Part shown: positions 44,768-52,823 of the stretch, in pieces
Numbering within the stretch: the stretch's first letter is position 1
How the letters are laid out: the number at the start of each line of letters is the position of its first letter
Source of the DNA: Spiractinospora alimapuensis
GTDB taxonomy: Bacteria; Actinomycetota; Actinomycetes; Streptosporangiales; Streptosporangiaceae
DNA length: 64,000 nt
Direction: 5' to 3'
NCBI RefSeq assembly: GCF_018437505.1
Contig: NZ_CP072467.1
Location: 4,860,010-4,924,009 of the forward strand
Notes under the pieces: generated by a model
Told to the model about the DNA's origin: nothing
Databases searched by the model: none
The model's input: the letters and a program-made list of their open reading frames with translations, nothing else
Made by a program: the position numbers and the translations under genes

Positions 44768-46385
44768 GGCCCATCCCCGCGTCTGCGGGGCTCACCGAAC
44801 TCCGCTACGTGGTGGCGGAAGTGTGATCCGGTCCATCCCCGCGGGTGCGGGGCTCACACGTTCGCGGGGATCGACCGCGCCACATCCCGCAGGTCCATCC
44901 CCGCGTGTGCGGGGCTCACGGCGGGCGGCGTCCAAGGCGACCACCCACCTGCAGGTCCATCCCCGCGTGTGCGGGGCTCACGGCACCAACACACACAAGC
45001 CCCGGCAGAACCTGGTCCATGCCCGCGTGTGCGGGGCTCACGAGTTGACGCTGCTCGACACCAACCAGGTCCCCCGGTCCATCCCCGCGTGTGCGGGGCT
45101 CACGGTGAACACGATCCCGGATGGGTCGTGCGAACCCGGTCCATCCCCGCGTGTGCGGGGCTCACCATCACGTGACACGGTGTCGGTGCCCGTCGCCCGG
45201 TCCATCCCCGCGTGTGCGGGGCTCACTGAATATCAACCGCCTCGTCGACCGTGCGTGACGGTCCATCCCCGCGTGTGCGGGGCTCACAATTCGATCTCGT
45301 CGTATACAGGCATGGGGTCCGGTCCATCCCCGCGTGTGCGGGGCTCACCCCGACACGACCCGCATCCAGGAGAGCATCGTCGGTCCATCCCCGCGTGTGC
45401 GGGGCTCACCCGGCGCGAGGGGGAAGGAGTCAGGCGCGCGTCCGGTCCATCCCCGCGTGTGCGGGGCTCACCCGCCTGAACCTCGAACGAGACGACGTGG
45501 CGACGGTCCATCCCCGCGTGTGCGGGGCTCACCGCGATCATCTCCTCGATGTAGTCGATCGTCAGCGGTCCATCCCCGCGTGTGCGGGGCTCACCAGCGT
45601 CGGCGCCCCCGTGGTGTTAGTGGTGACGGTCCATCCCCGCGTGTGCGGGGCTCACCCGCCCCCACACAGCAGGGCCCCACGCCGGTCCGGTCCATCCCCG
45701 CGTGTGCGGGGCTCACCTGTCTGTCCCGGCCCCGGGAGACGTCCATTCGGTCCATCCCCGCGTGTGCGGGGCTCACCGTTCCCGGAGGACACACCACTGG
45801 CCCGGACCGGTCCATCCCCGCGTGTGCGGGGCTCACGGCGGAGAACCCCAGGATCTCCGCCACCCACGGCGGTCCATCCCCGCGTGTGCGGGGCTCACAC
45901 ATCAACCGCACACAGCACTGTCAACTCCACCGGTCCATCCCCGCGTGTGCGGGGCTCACACGATCTCCGGGGAGATGCCCCGGGCCGAGACCGGTCCATC
46001 CCGCGTGTGCGGGGCTCACTGTACACCCGCGATTCGATGTGGGGAGGCTTCCGGTCCATCCCCGCGTGTGCGGGGCTCACCTTAGAGCCCCCGTGTCCGA
46101 TTTCTCCTGGTTCGGTCCATCCCCGCGTGTGCGGGGCTCACCGGCAGAGACTGCGGGAGTTGGGGACCCGGTTCGGTCCATCCCCGCGTGTGCGGGGCTC
46201 ACACCACGTTCATGGGACTCCTCCCGGAGTCACTGGTCCATCCCCGCGTGTGCGGGGCTCACACCGCCACCACACGCCCAACCAGGACACGAACCGGTCC
46301 ATCCCCGCGTGTGCGGGGCTCACTGCGCGGGGTAGGGCATGGGATAGCGCGTGGGCCGGTCCATCCCCGCGTGTGCGGGGCTCAC
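44768..46385 (-). CRISPR. CRISPR array 2 (type I-E, 27 repeats, 26 spacers)
   Basis: The consensus 28-nt repeat on the plus strand starts GGTCCATCCCCGCGTGTGCG and ends GGGCTCAC; periods are 60-62 bp with spacers of 32-34 nt. On the minus strand CCCCGC and GCGGGG pair around a 4-nt loop, the Cas6e substrate form. The first two copies (44768 and 44830) and the fifth (45014) have substitutions, and the copy at 45993 lacks one C. Degenerate copies at the left and the conserved flank at the right show that the array is read on the minus strand from a leader at the right. No spacer matched another part of this window on inspection. Confidence 0.97.
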
Positions 46386-46560
46386 CAGCGCGCGACCTGG
46401 GGTTCCTCGGTGTCGTTATCGTTCCGCGACGTTCGAGGTGGGATTCAGCGTCTCATGACACCCAAAATGAGGGGGAAGTGGACCATTGTTGTCCGCTTTG
46501 CTTGCCGGTTTGCTTGCTCGATTGGGGAATCGCGGACAGGGCGTGTCCGCGATGGCCGTG
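46386..46560 (-). promoter_or_regulatory. Leader of CRISPR array 2
   Basis: Collinear with the array 1 leader: CGGTGTCGTTATCGTT at 46408, AGCGTCTCATGA at 46447 and GGAATCGCGGACA at 46526 stand 23, 62 and 141 nt from the last repeat, against 22, 61 and 140 nt in array 1. It should contain the pre-crRNA promoter and the adaptation signals. Confidence 0.8.
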
Positions 46561-46590
46561 GAGTGTGGGGCGCCACGGGCGGACATCCAC

Positions 46591-46680
46591 CGCTCGTCTC
46601 CACATGCGCGGGGCTTATCGGACGCGACCGGGGCTTCTTTGGCGCCGGTGCAGCTTCGCGATGTCGGGGTCAGGGTTCTT
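46591..46680 (-). repeat. Decayed CRISPR repeat plus partial leader
   Basis: Beyond the array 2 leader, a repeat-like stretch at about 46591-46618 (ending GCGCGGGGCTTATC) is followed by CGCGACCGGGGCTTCTTTGG and a region that aligns to the start of the array 2 leader. By hand about 37 of 55 positions match, and most differences are transitions. It looks like the remnant of a further repeat-leader unit. Alignment was by eye only. Confidence 0.5.
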
Positions 46681-46718
46681 GTTTGATCGTGGCCTCGAAG
46701 ACAGGGGAGAGAGCCGCC

Positions 46719-47738
46719 TCACCGTCCTTGGTCCCGCAGGTGGGCCTGCAGCTCCTCGTGGACTTCGGGGTCGTCGGGGGTGTCCGCGAGGCGTTCCCAG
46801 AGGGTGGCTTCGGATTCCTCTCCGGTGGAGGCGAGGCCCTTGGCGAGTAGGCGCATGGCGCCGGTGTGGCCCTGGGTGGCGGCGCCGCGGAGGAGGTATT
46901 CGGGGAGGCCGGCGCCCTGTTGGGCTCGGAGGACGGCCAGGTCGTACATGGCGTCGGCGTGGCCGCGCTCGGCGGCGGTTTGGAGGAGCTTCTCGGCGTC
47001 GGACTCCTCGCCCTGGCGGCGGAACAGTAGGCCGGCCTCGTAGAGCGGGGTGGGGTCGTCAGGGGCGTCCGCGGCGCGTTCCCACAGGGCGGCTTCGGCC
47101 TGGTCCTGTTCGCCGCCGTGGTCGCGGAGCACGGTCGCCAACAGACGGACCGAAGGCGGATTCCCGGTGTACGCGGCGGCGCGGAGCCAGCGTTGCGCCT
47201 CGGACATGTCCCCTCGGCGGCCGCTCAGCATGCTGAGGTTGTGCATGGCCTTGGCGTCTCCCGCGCGGGCGCCCCTTCCGAGCCAGCGGGCGGCGTCGTC
47301 AAGGTCGTCCTGGCGCAGACGCAGCGTGCCGAGCAGGCTCATCGCCCGGGTGTTGCCGCCGGTGGCGGCCGGGGTGTAGGCCTCCACCGCGTCGTCGAGG
47401 CGGTCGTTGTCCTCGAGCAGGATGCCCAGGTTGCAGGCCGCGTCCAGGTCGCCGTCGTCGACGGCGGCTCGATACCACTCCTCGGCGCCGGCGACGTCCC
47501 CCTGTTGCGCCAGCAGGTACCCCAAGTTGAACCGCGCCCCGGCGTTGCCGGTCCGCGCCGCCGCGTGCAGCCATTCGGCGGCCTCGTCGGTGCGTCCCTG
47601 TTCGGCCAGGTAGGCGCCCAGGTTGTTCATCGCGCGCGCGTCGCCGTCACTCGCCGCGGCGCGGAGCTCGGCCTCGAGGTCGACGCTCGCCCCCGGCTCG
47701 GCATCGTCAGGCTGAGACCGATCGGCGGAGGTGGGCAT
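46719..47738 (-). CDS. Sel1/TPR repeat protein
   Basis: A 339-residue soluble protein made almost wholly of Sel1-like repeats of 34-37 residues: DARAMNNLGAYLAEQGRTDEAAEWLHAAARTGN, AGARFNLGYLLAQQGDVAGAEEWYRAAVDDGD, LDAACNLGILLEDNDRLDDAVEAY and further copies. Nine or so repeats form a superhelical scaffold. The N-terminus (MPTSADRSQPDDAEPGAS) is short and disordered, with no signal or membrane helix. The repeats closely resemble those of the kinase-Sel1 fusion in this window. It ends just beside the array 2 leader relic. Partners are unknown. Confidence 0.8.
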   Translation of the reverse strand: MPTSADRSQPDDAEPGASVDLEAELRAAASDGDARAMNNLGAYLAEQGRTDEAAEWLHAAARTGNAGARFNLGYLLAQQGDVAGAEEWYRAAVDDGDLDAACNLGILLEDNDRLDDAVEAYTPAATGGNTRAMSLLGTLRLRQDDLDDAARWLGRGARAGDAKAMHNLSMLSGRRGDMSEAQRWLRAAAYTGNPPSVRLLATVLRDHGGEQDQAEAALWERAADAPDDPTPLYEAGLLFRRQGEESDAEKLLQTAAERGHADAMYDLAVLRAQQGAGLPEYLLRGAATQGHTGAMRLLAKGLASTGEESEATLWERLADTPDDPEVHEELQAHLRDQGR

Positions 47739-47927
47739 GGGCAGCGGCCTTTCACTGGGAGGGGGTGGCAACGAGGGGATGTTCCCTATGATGGACGCCG
47801 CTTGGGAGTGAGCGGTTCCGCGCGAACCGTACACCCCGTGGGGAACGCGGCGTGACACGCGGTCACCCGTGCGGCCCGGCCGCGGCTCTCAGAGCAGGGA
47901 AGAACCGTCCCGATCAGGAGGACAACG

Positions 47928-48293
47928 GTGGCCCGCAGCGATTGGCTCAACCTGTTCAGCATCGAGCACGCCCACCCCCTCGACCCGCCGGAGGCGGTGG
48001 GAACGCTGCGCATCCTCGTCGAGGAGTCACAGGGCAGCGGCTGGTTCCCGGTCCTCATGCCGCAGGCGTACACCGACTGGGTCGAGGCCTCCTCGGCGAT
48101 GCTGGAGCTCGCCCGCACCTACCTCCCGTCGAACCTGTCGTCCCCCACGGAGCGCCTGGTGTTACGCCAGGACGAGAACACGTGTGTCGTCATCCTGCGT
48201 GGGTTCGGGCGTGACCACCACGCCAGGATCACCATCTGCGAGCGGTTGGAGGCCCCACCTCCCGTGCCGCCCGCCGACGACAACCCCTACTGA
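47928..48293 (+). CDS. Conserved-looking small protein of unknown function
   Basis: A 121-residue protein starting at GTG with AGGAGG well placed upstream. It reads MARSDWLNLFSIEHAHPLDPPEAVGTLRILVEESQGSGWFPVLMPQAYTDWVEASS and ends with a Pro-rich tail (RLEAPPPVPPADDNPY). There is no signal peptide, membrane helix or recognised motif. It is divergent from the Sel1 gene and convergent with a GNAT gene. The ribosome-binding site and unbiased composition support it as real; its role is unknown. Confidence 0.65.
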   Translation: MARSDWLNLFSIEHAHPLDPPEAVGTLRILVEESQGSGWFPVLMPQAYTDWVEASSAMLELARTYLPSNLSSPTERLVLRQDENTCVVILRGFGRDHHARITICERLEAPPPVPPADDNPY

Positions 48294-48300
48294 GCACCCA

Positions 48301-48615
48301 TCACTCCGCGCTGGTGCTGGGCTCCTTCCGGTAGAGCAGGTCGACGTAGTCCGGGTGGAGTTGGATCCAGCCCTTGTAGAACGGACAGACAGGCAGCACC
48401 GCCAGCCCGCGCCGGCGCACATCGTCGAGCGAGTCCCGGACGAGCTGGCTGGCGACCCCCAGCCCCTCGTACTCGGGTTCCACCTCGGTGTGGGTGAACG
48501 TGATCAGGCCGCTGGTCAGGATGTAGTCGGCGAACGCGACCACCCGTCCGTTGGCCTCCTCGTCGCGGGCTTCGTAGCGATTGTTCCCTGGAACGTCGGC
48601 CACGTTCAGCTCCAC
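48301..48615 (-). CDS. Small GNAT acetyltransferase (YjdJ/NATD1-like)
   Basis: A 104-residue single-domain GNAT of the YjdJ type. It has NNRYEARDEEANGRVVAFADYILTSGLITFTHTEVEPEYEGLGVASQLV, with the acetyl-CoA loop EYEGLGVASQLV, and ends LAVLPVCPFYKGWIQLHPDYVDLL, a signature of this subfamily (CPFVKxxIxxHPEY). The acceptor is unknown for most members. The GTG start has AGGAGG 8 nt upstream and lies 5 bp after the stop of the DUF5996 gene, forming an operon. Confidence 0.85.
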   Translation of the reverse strand: MELNVADVPGNNRYEARDEEANGRVVAFADYILTSGLITFTHTEVEPEYEGLGVASQLVRDSLDDVRRRGLAVLPVCPFYKGWIQLHPDYVDLLYRKEPSTSAE

Positions 48616-48620
48616 GCGGC

Positions 48621-49574
48621 TCACCTCCTGCTCGGGACTGCGAATGGGTCGGTCACTCCGTACGGGCACGCCAACGCCGCCTGGTTCCACCCCAGAAGGT
48701 TGGCGCCCGCCGTATAGGCGGCTTGGTAGAAGTCCAGGACCGCGGCCCGCGGATTGGCCGCCTCGCGGGCCGTGTTGTAGGGGAGAACCGCCAGGTGTCC
48801 GTGGCCGCTGGCCATCCACCGGGCGCCGGGCGGCAGCGGAGCGTTCGTGAGACCTTCCGGTTCCGGCGCCGTGTAGGAGTAGAAGGTGGGCTCGGGGATG
48901 GTGTCGTCGCCGAACCAGAATCCGAAGCTCACCACGTCGCGGGAGTAGGCCTCCCGGATCACCGATCCGGCGTCGCGTGGCTGGCTGATGTGCATGTCGT
49001 GGAATCTCGTCATCGCGATATCGAACGTGTGCCAGAAGTGGTGCACCGGACTGACCTTGCCGGAGTAGTCCGCCGCGAACCGTTCCAGCACCATCGCGAC
49101 CTGGCTCAGGACCCGCCAGTACCGGTTGGCGTGTTGCGGGACGTAGGTGTGGTGCTCGTTGTCCTGCTCGAAGGGGCGGTCGGCGTCGGGTAGATCGAAG
49201 GGGTAGGGGTGGTTGATGGACGGTTTCACCCCGAGCCCGCCGAGGAGGTCCATCACCTCGCTGTAGAACGTGCCGACGGTGTGTCCGGTGAGCGGGAACG
49301 AGCCCTCCGCTCCCTCCAGGGTGTTGGCGACGACTCTGTGCCGCACGAAGTCGAAGTCGACGGTGAAGATCGGATTGCCGTCCTCCAGCCCCATGGGACG
49401 GGTCGTGATGCCCTGCCCGGTGAGGTGGTAGGGGACGTGCCACCAGTGGTTGCGGCGCACGCTGTGCTCCAACCGGACCTTGCCGATGATCTGGAGAAAT
49501 CGGTGCAGCGTCTGCTTGGTTCCCTCCCATTCCTCCAGCGGGATCGGGGGAAACAGTTCGGTCCGTGGCTCCAT
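48621..49574 (-). CDS. DUF5996 family protein
   Basis: A 317-residue protein starting MEPRTELFPPIPLEEWEGTKQTLHRFLQIIGKVRL. The Trp-His-rich opening RNHWWHVPYHLTGQGITTRPM and the segment FTVDFDFVRHRVVANT are characteristic of DUF5996. Further His/Asp-rich stretches (SPVHHFWHTFDIAMTRFHDM; FWFGDDTIPEPTFYSYTAPEPEGL) suggest an enzyme or metal binder, but no activity is known. It is co-transcribed with the small GNAT gene (5-bp gap). Confidence 0.8.
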   Translation of the reverse strand: MEPRTELFPPIPLEEWEGTKQTLHRFLQIIGKVRLEHSVRRNHWWHVPYHLTGQGITTRPMGLEDGNPIFTVDFDFVRHRVVANTLEGAEGSFPLTGHTVGTFYSEVMDLLGGLGVKPSINHPYPFDLPDADRPFEQDNEHHTYVPQHANRYWRVLSQVAMVLERFAADYSGKVSPVHHFWHTFDIAMTRFHDMHISQPRDAGSVIREAYSRDVVSFGFWFGDDTIPEPTFYSYTAPEPEGLTNAPLPPGARWMASGHGHLAVLPYNTAREAANPRAAVLDFYQAAYTAGANLLGWNQAALACPYGVTDPFAVPSRR

Positions 49575-49757
49575 GCCGGGAAGTGTTCCCGGGGACTTTG
49601 GCTTCCACCTCAGCGTTTGTCCCCTCCATGCGGCGTCTTTCCCGATCCTTTGCCCGCACCCGCCCAGCGGTGAACACTGGACGGGCCGCGCCGCCACCTC
49701 GGTCGGCGGCGGGGACGAAACGGGTACACCGACGTCATTGGTACGGAGGGGCACGTC

Positions 49758-50390
49758 GTGGACATCCACCATCCGATCTTCGCCCGGGTCTACCGCCGGG
49801 TTCGACGCGGCATGGACCAGAGCGGTGTCGCCGAGCAGCGCCACCGGCTCCTGGCGGGGCTGACGGGCGACGTCGTGGAGGTCGGGGCCGGGGACGGCGG
49901 GAACTTCGCGCACTATCCGCCATCCGTGAGGCACGTCCTCGCGACTGAGCCCGAACCTCACCTCCGCCACAGCGCGCACGCCGCGGCCACGACGGCGCCG
50001 GTCCCGGTCACCGTGGTGGCGGGTCGAGGGGAGGAGATCCCCGCCGACACTGGTCACTACGACGCTGTCGTCTTCACTCTGGTCCTGTGCAGCGTCGCCG
50101 ACCAGGCCGCGGTGCTGCGTGAGACGGCGCGGGTCCTCAAACCCGGCGGCCAGATCAGGTTCCTCGAGCACGTCGTCGGCGGGGGCCCAGCGATGCGACG
50201 AACGCAGCGCGTGCTGGACGCCACCGTCTGGCCTCGCCTGGCCGGAGGCTGTCATCTGGGCCGTGACACCCTGACCGCGATCCAGGAGGCCGGATTCACC
50301 ATCGACGACCTCGACCGCTTTCTGCTGCCCGAGCGTGCGACGCCCGCCTCCTATCACATCCGGGGGATCGGACACCGGGCCTCCGACTGA
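49758..50390 (+). CDS. Class I SAM-dependent methyltransferase
   Basis: A 210-residue methyltransferase of the UbiE-like small class. The SAM motif is GDVVEVGAGDGGNFAHYPP, then VLATEPEPHLR (acidic loop), YDAVVFTLVLCSVADQAAVLRETARVLKPGGQIRFLEHV. The run LVLCSV followed by RVLKPGG and LEHV is typical of the TMT1/METTL7-like thiol or lipid methyltransferase family. GGAGGGG precedes the GTG start. The next gene begins 46 bp downstream on the same strand. Confidence 0.85.
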   Translation: MDIHHPIFARVYRRVRRGMDQSGVAEQRHRLLAGLTGDVVEVGAGDGGNFAHYPPSVRHVLATEPEPHLRHSAHAAATTAPVPVTVVAGRGEEIPADTGHYDAVVFTLVLCSVADQAAVLRETARVLKPGGQIRFLEHVVGGGPAMRRTQRVLDATVWPRLAGGCHLGRDTLTAIQEAGFTIDDLDRFLLPERATPASYHIRGIGHRASD

Positions 50391-50436
50391 CCCCCCATGC
50401 GCGTCCCCCGGGCGACCCCGCGACTATCGTCGGGGC

Positions 50437-52428
50437 ATGCCCGATCCCGCGTCCGCACAGCGACACAACTCCGTCCCGGGTTCGGTGCACGGCACACTCC
50501 TGCAGGTCGGCGACGTGCACGGCAGCATCCACCTCCATGACGCCGGCACGCCCCCCAAGGAGGAACCGGACGTGTGCCTGGACGCCCCGCGACTGACGAC
50601 CCCCATCCACGGCCGACACGCACTCCTGGAGGCCCTGGACCAGGCGTTGACCCACCCTGACGGGCGTCCGCGGATCCTTACGGGGCCCGGCGGCATCGGG
50701 AAGTCCACCGTCGCGGCCGCCTTGGCCGAGAAGGCGCGGAACCGTGGGGTTCTCGTGTTCTGGATCCGCCCCGGCTCGGTCGCCGAGTCGATGCTCGAGA
50801 TGGCCGTGGAGCTGGGAGGAGACCCCGCGCAGGCCGCGCGCCTGGCCGGAACGCCCCGCCGTGCGGCGAGGTGGGTCTGGCGGACGCTGGCGAGTTCCCC
50901 CGAGCCGTGGCTCCTCGTCTTCGACAACGTCGACCAACCCGCCGAACTCGATCCCGAGAACGCCCCCGCCGCCGGACTCGGCTGGCTACGCGGCGCCGAC
51001 CGTGGGCTCGTCGTGGTCACCACGCGCGTCGCCGACCCCGTTGTGTGGACCCACGCGGCGACCCACTCCGTGGCCGAACTCGACCCAGCCGATGCCGCCG
51101 CCGCTCTCGCCGACCACGCCGGTCTGCCGGACTCGCCAGGAGCCGCCGAGCTCGCGCAGCGCCTCGGGGGGTTCCCGCTCGCACTGTCCCTGGCCGGACG
51201 GGCTGTCGCCACCCATCACTCCCTGTTCGCCGACTTCGACGCGTTCCACGCCTACCTCGGCGACGTCGCCGCGCGCCTCGACACGCTGGCACAGAACGCC
51301 GACCCCCGCCAACGCAGCATGGCCAGCACGTGGACCGTGTCCACCGATCTCCTCGCGAGTACCCCCCACGCCGCGCCCCTGTTCGACCTCCTGGCCCTAC
51401 TCGGAGCGAACGGGACCGAGGTTCCCGTGCGGCGCCTCGTGGTCGACGAACTGCGGGGAGGCCCGGTCGACCTCGCCGACACCCTGGACGAGACCACGGT
51501 CGCGCGGGCGATCAACGCCCTGACCGTGCAAGGCCTCATCACGATCGAACGACCGCGATCGGCCCCGGTCATCCAGATGCATCCGTTGATCGCCGAGATC
51601 GCGCGGTCCCGACTGGGGGAGCGCGCCGAGGAGACGGCGTCGCTGGCGGACCGACTGCTACGGACACAACGGGACCGGGACCTCGTCTTCGAACACGCGG
51701 GTCACACGACCGTCGCCCAGGTCCGTGCCGCGACACTCGGGGAGGACCACTCCGACACCCTGGCATCGGAACTGGCTCGATCCCGGGCCATGATGCTACG
51801 CCGACGGCCTGGCATGGTGGACGACGCCGCGGCGCTCGCTCGCCGGGCCGCCACCACCCTGGGTCCCGAGCATCCGGTCGCGCTTCAGGCGCTGCACCAC
51901 CACGGCGACGCACTGGCCGCGGCGGACGAGCTCGCCCACGCCGCGGACATCTACACCCAGGAGTGGGAGCTGCGACGCCGTCTCCACGGCCCGGACAGCG
52001 ACGGTGCCCTGGGCGCGCGGCACCAACTCGCCATGGTCGCCCTGAAACGCGGCGACCTGGACACCGCGAAGACCGGCTTCTCGTCACTCGTGGCGGCCAA
52101 AGAGGCCACTGACGGCCCCCTCGACACCACAGTGCTGTTCGCTCGAGTCAACCTCGGCTGCATCGCGATGGGGCGGGGAGACCACGACGACGCTGAGGCG
52201 TGCTTCCAGGAGGTCCTCGCGCGCTGGTGCGAACGCGAGGGCCCCGACCACCCGGACGCGACGGACGCGCGCTATCACCTGGGCTGGCTGGCCTGGGAAC
52301 GGGGAGACACCAAGGCGGCGGAACGCTGGCTCATCCAGGTCACCCAGGAATGGGAGAGCTCGGTCGGCCCTGACGACCCACGTACCGAACTCGCCCGGGG
52401 GTTCCTCGCCACGATCCGAGGTGAGTAG
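50437..52428 (+). CDS. STAND NTPase with C-terminal TPR domain
   Basis: A 663-residue NB-ARC-like protein. The N-terminus has a short Gly/Val motif, SVHGTLLQVGDVHGSIHLH (residues 16-34), seen ahead of many actinomycete STAND NTPases. The NTPase follows with Walker A GPGGIGKST (about 83-91), Walker B PWLLVFDNVD (about 155), the ARC sensor region LVVVTTRVADP and the winged-helix GLPL-like GGFPLALSLAGRA. The last 220 residues are TPR repeats (GALGARHQLAMVALKRGDLDTAK; ARYHLGWLAWERGDTKAAERWL). STAND proteins are signal switches in regulation, cell death or phage defence; no effector domain is fused here. Confidence 0.85.
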   Translation: MPDPASAQRHNSVPGSVHGTLLQVGDVHGSIHLHDAGTPPKEEPDVCLDAPRLTTPIHGRHALLEALDQALTHPDGRPRILTGPGGIGKSTVAAALAEKARNRGVLVFWIRPGSVAESMLEMAVELGGDPAQAARLAGTPRRAARWVWRTLASSPEPWLLVFDNVDQPAELDPENAPAAGLGWLRGADRGLVVVTTRVADPVVWTHAATHSVAELDPADAAAALADHAGLPDSPGAAELAQRLGGFPLALSLAGRAVATHHSLFADFDAFHAYLGDVAARLDTLAQNADPRQRSMASTWTVSTDLLASTPHAAPLFDLLALLGANGTEVPVRRLVVDELRGGPVDLADTLDETTVARAINALTVQGLITIERPRSAPVIQMHPLIAEIARSRLGERAEETASLADRLLRTQRDRDLVFEHAGHTTVAQVRAATLGEDHSDTLASELARSRAMMLRRRPGMVDDAAALARRAATTLGPEHPVALQALHHHGDALAAADELAHAADIYTQEWELRRRLHGPDSDGALGARHQLAMVALKRGDLDTAKTGFSSLVAAKEATDGPLDTTVLFARVNLGCIAMGRGDHDDAEACFQEVLARWCEREGPDHPDATDARYHLGWLAWERGDTKAAERWLIQVTQEWESSVGPDDPRTELARGFLATIRGE

Positions 52429-52598
52429 GAGCAGACCTCATCGGGGGGTTGGTGATTTCGGTCGGGGGTGACGACAGCCACGCCACGACGCACGGCAGGG
52501 AGCCCCGCCCCTCCCCGCAGGCGCGGCGCGGGCACGTCGGGCGATCCGCGGCCACGCGTGGCGCGGCACCGTCGACCGGACGCGTCGCGTGGCTCGCT

Positions 52599-52817
52599 TC
52601 AGGCCCGTGACTCGCCCACCGGGCGCGCACTCCACGCGGCCGTTCTCAGGCCGTGCAGGAATCCCACCCACGAGGCGGCGTCGAAGGTGAGACACGCGCC
52701 GGCGCGGTTCTGGGAATCCCGGACGAGGACGCGTCCCGCGTGGCTCGCGCACTCCACGCAGTTGCCGTCCGACATACGGCTGTAGGTGGACGTCGTGAAA
52801 CTCAGGGACGTGTCAAT
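52599..52817 (-). CDS. DUF397 protein, unclear start
   Basis: The minus strand encodes a DUF397 domain: FTTSTYSRMSDGNCVECASH, then GRVLVRDSQNRAGACLTFDAASWVGFLHGLR. It matches the family pattern (W/TxSSYS..NCVEVA...VRDSK....LTF....W..FL). The frame has no ATG, GTG or TTG upstream of the domain; it opens at ATT 52817 (IDTSLSF) after an in-frame TGA. Either ATT or CTG (52805) starts translation, or the start has been lost; an internal ATG at 52775 would remove part of the domain. DUF397 genes usually neighbour an XRE-type regulator, which is absent here, so this may be a stranded copy. Confidence 0.6.
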   Translation of the reverse strand: MDTSLSFTTSTYSRMSDGNCVECASHAGRVLVRDSQNRAGACLTFDAASWVGFLHGLRTAAWSARPVGESRA

Positions 52818-52823
52818 CGGTGA

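Noticed and set aside
45251-47236. A 661-codon open frame running through CRISPR array 2
   Set aside because: It only reads the repeat as a recurring RSIPACAGLT/GPSPRVRGS-type peptide. It is an artefact of repeats lacking stop codons.
48301-49677. A 458-codon frame joining the small GNAT with upstream sequence
   Set aside because: Its upstream part is a shadow of the DUF5996 gene; the GNAT has its own GTG with AGGAGG.
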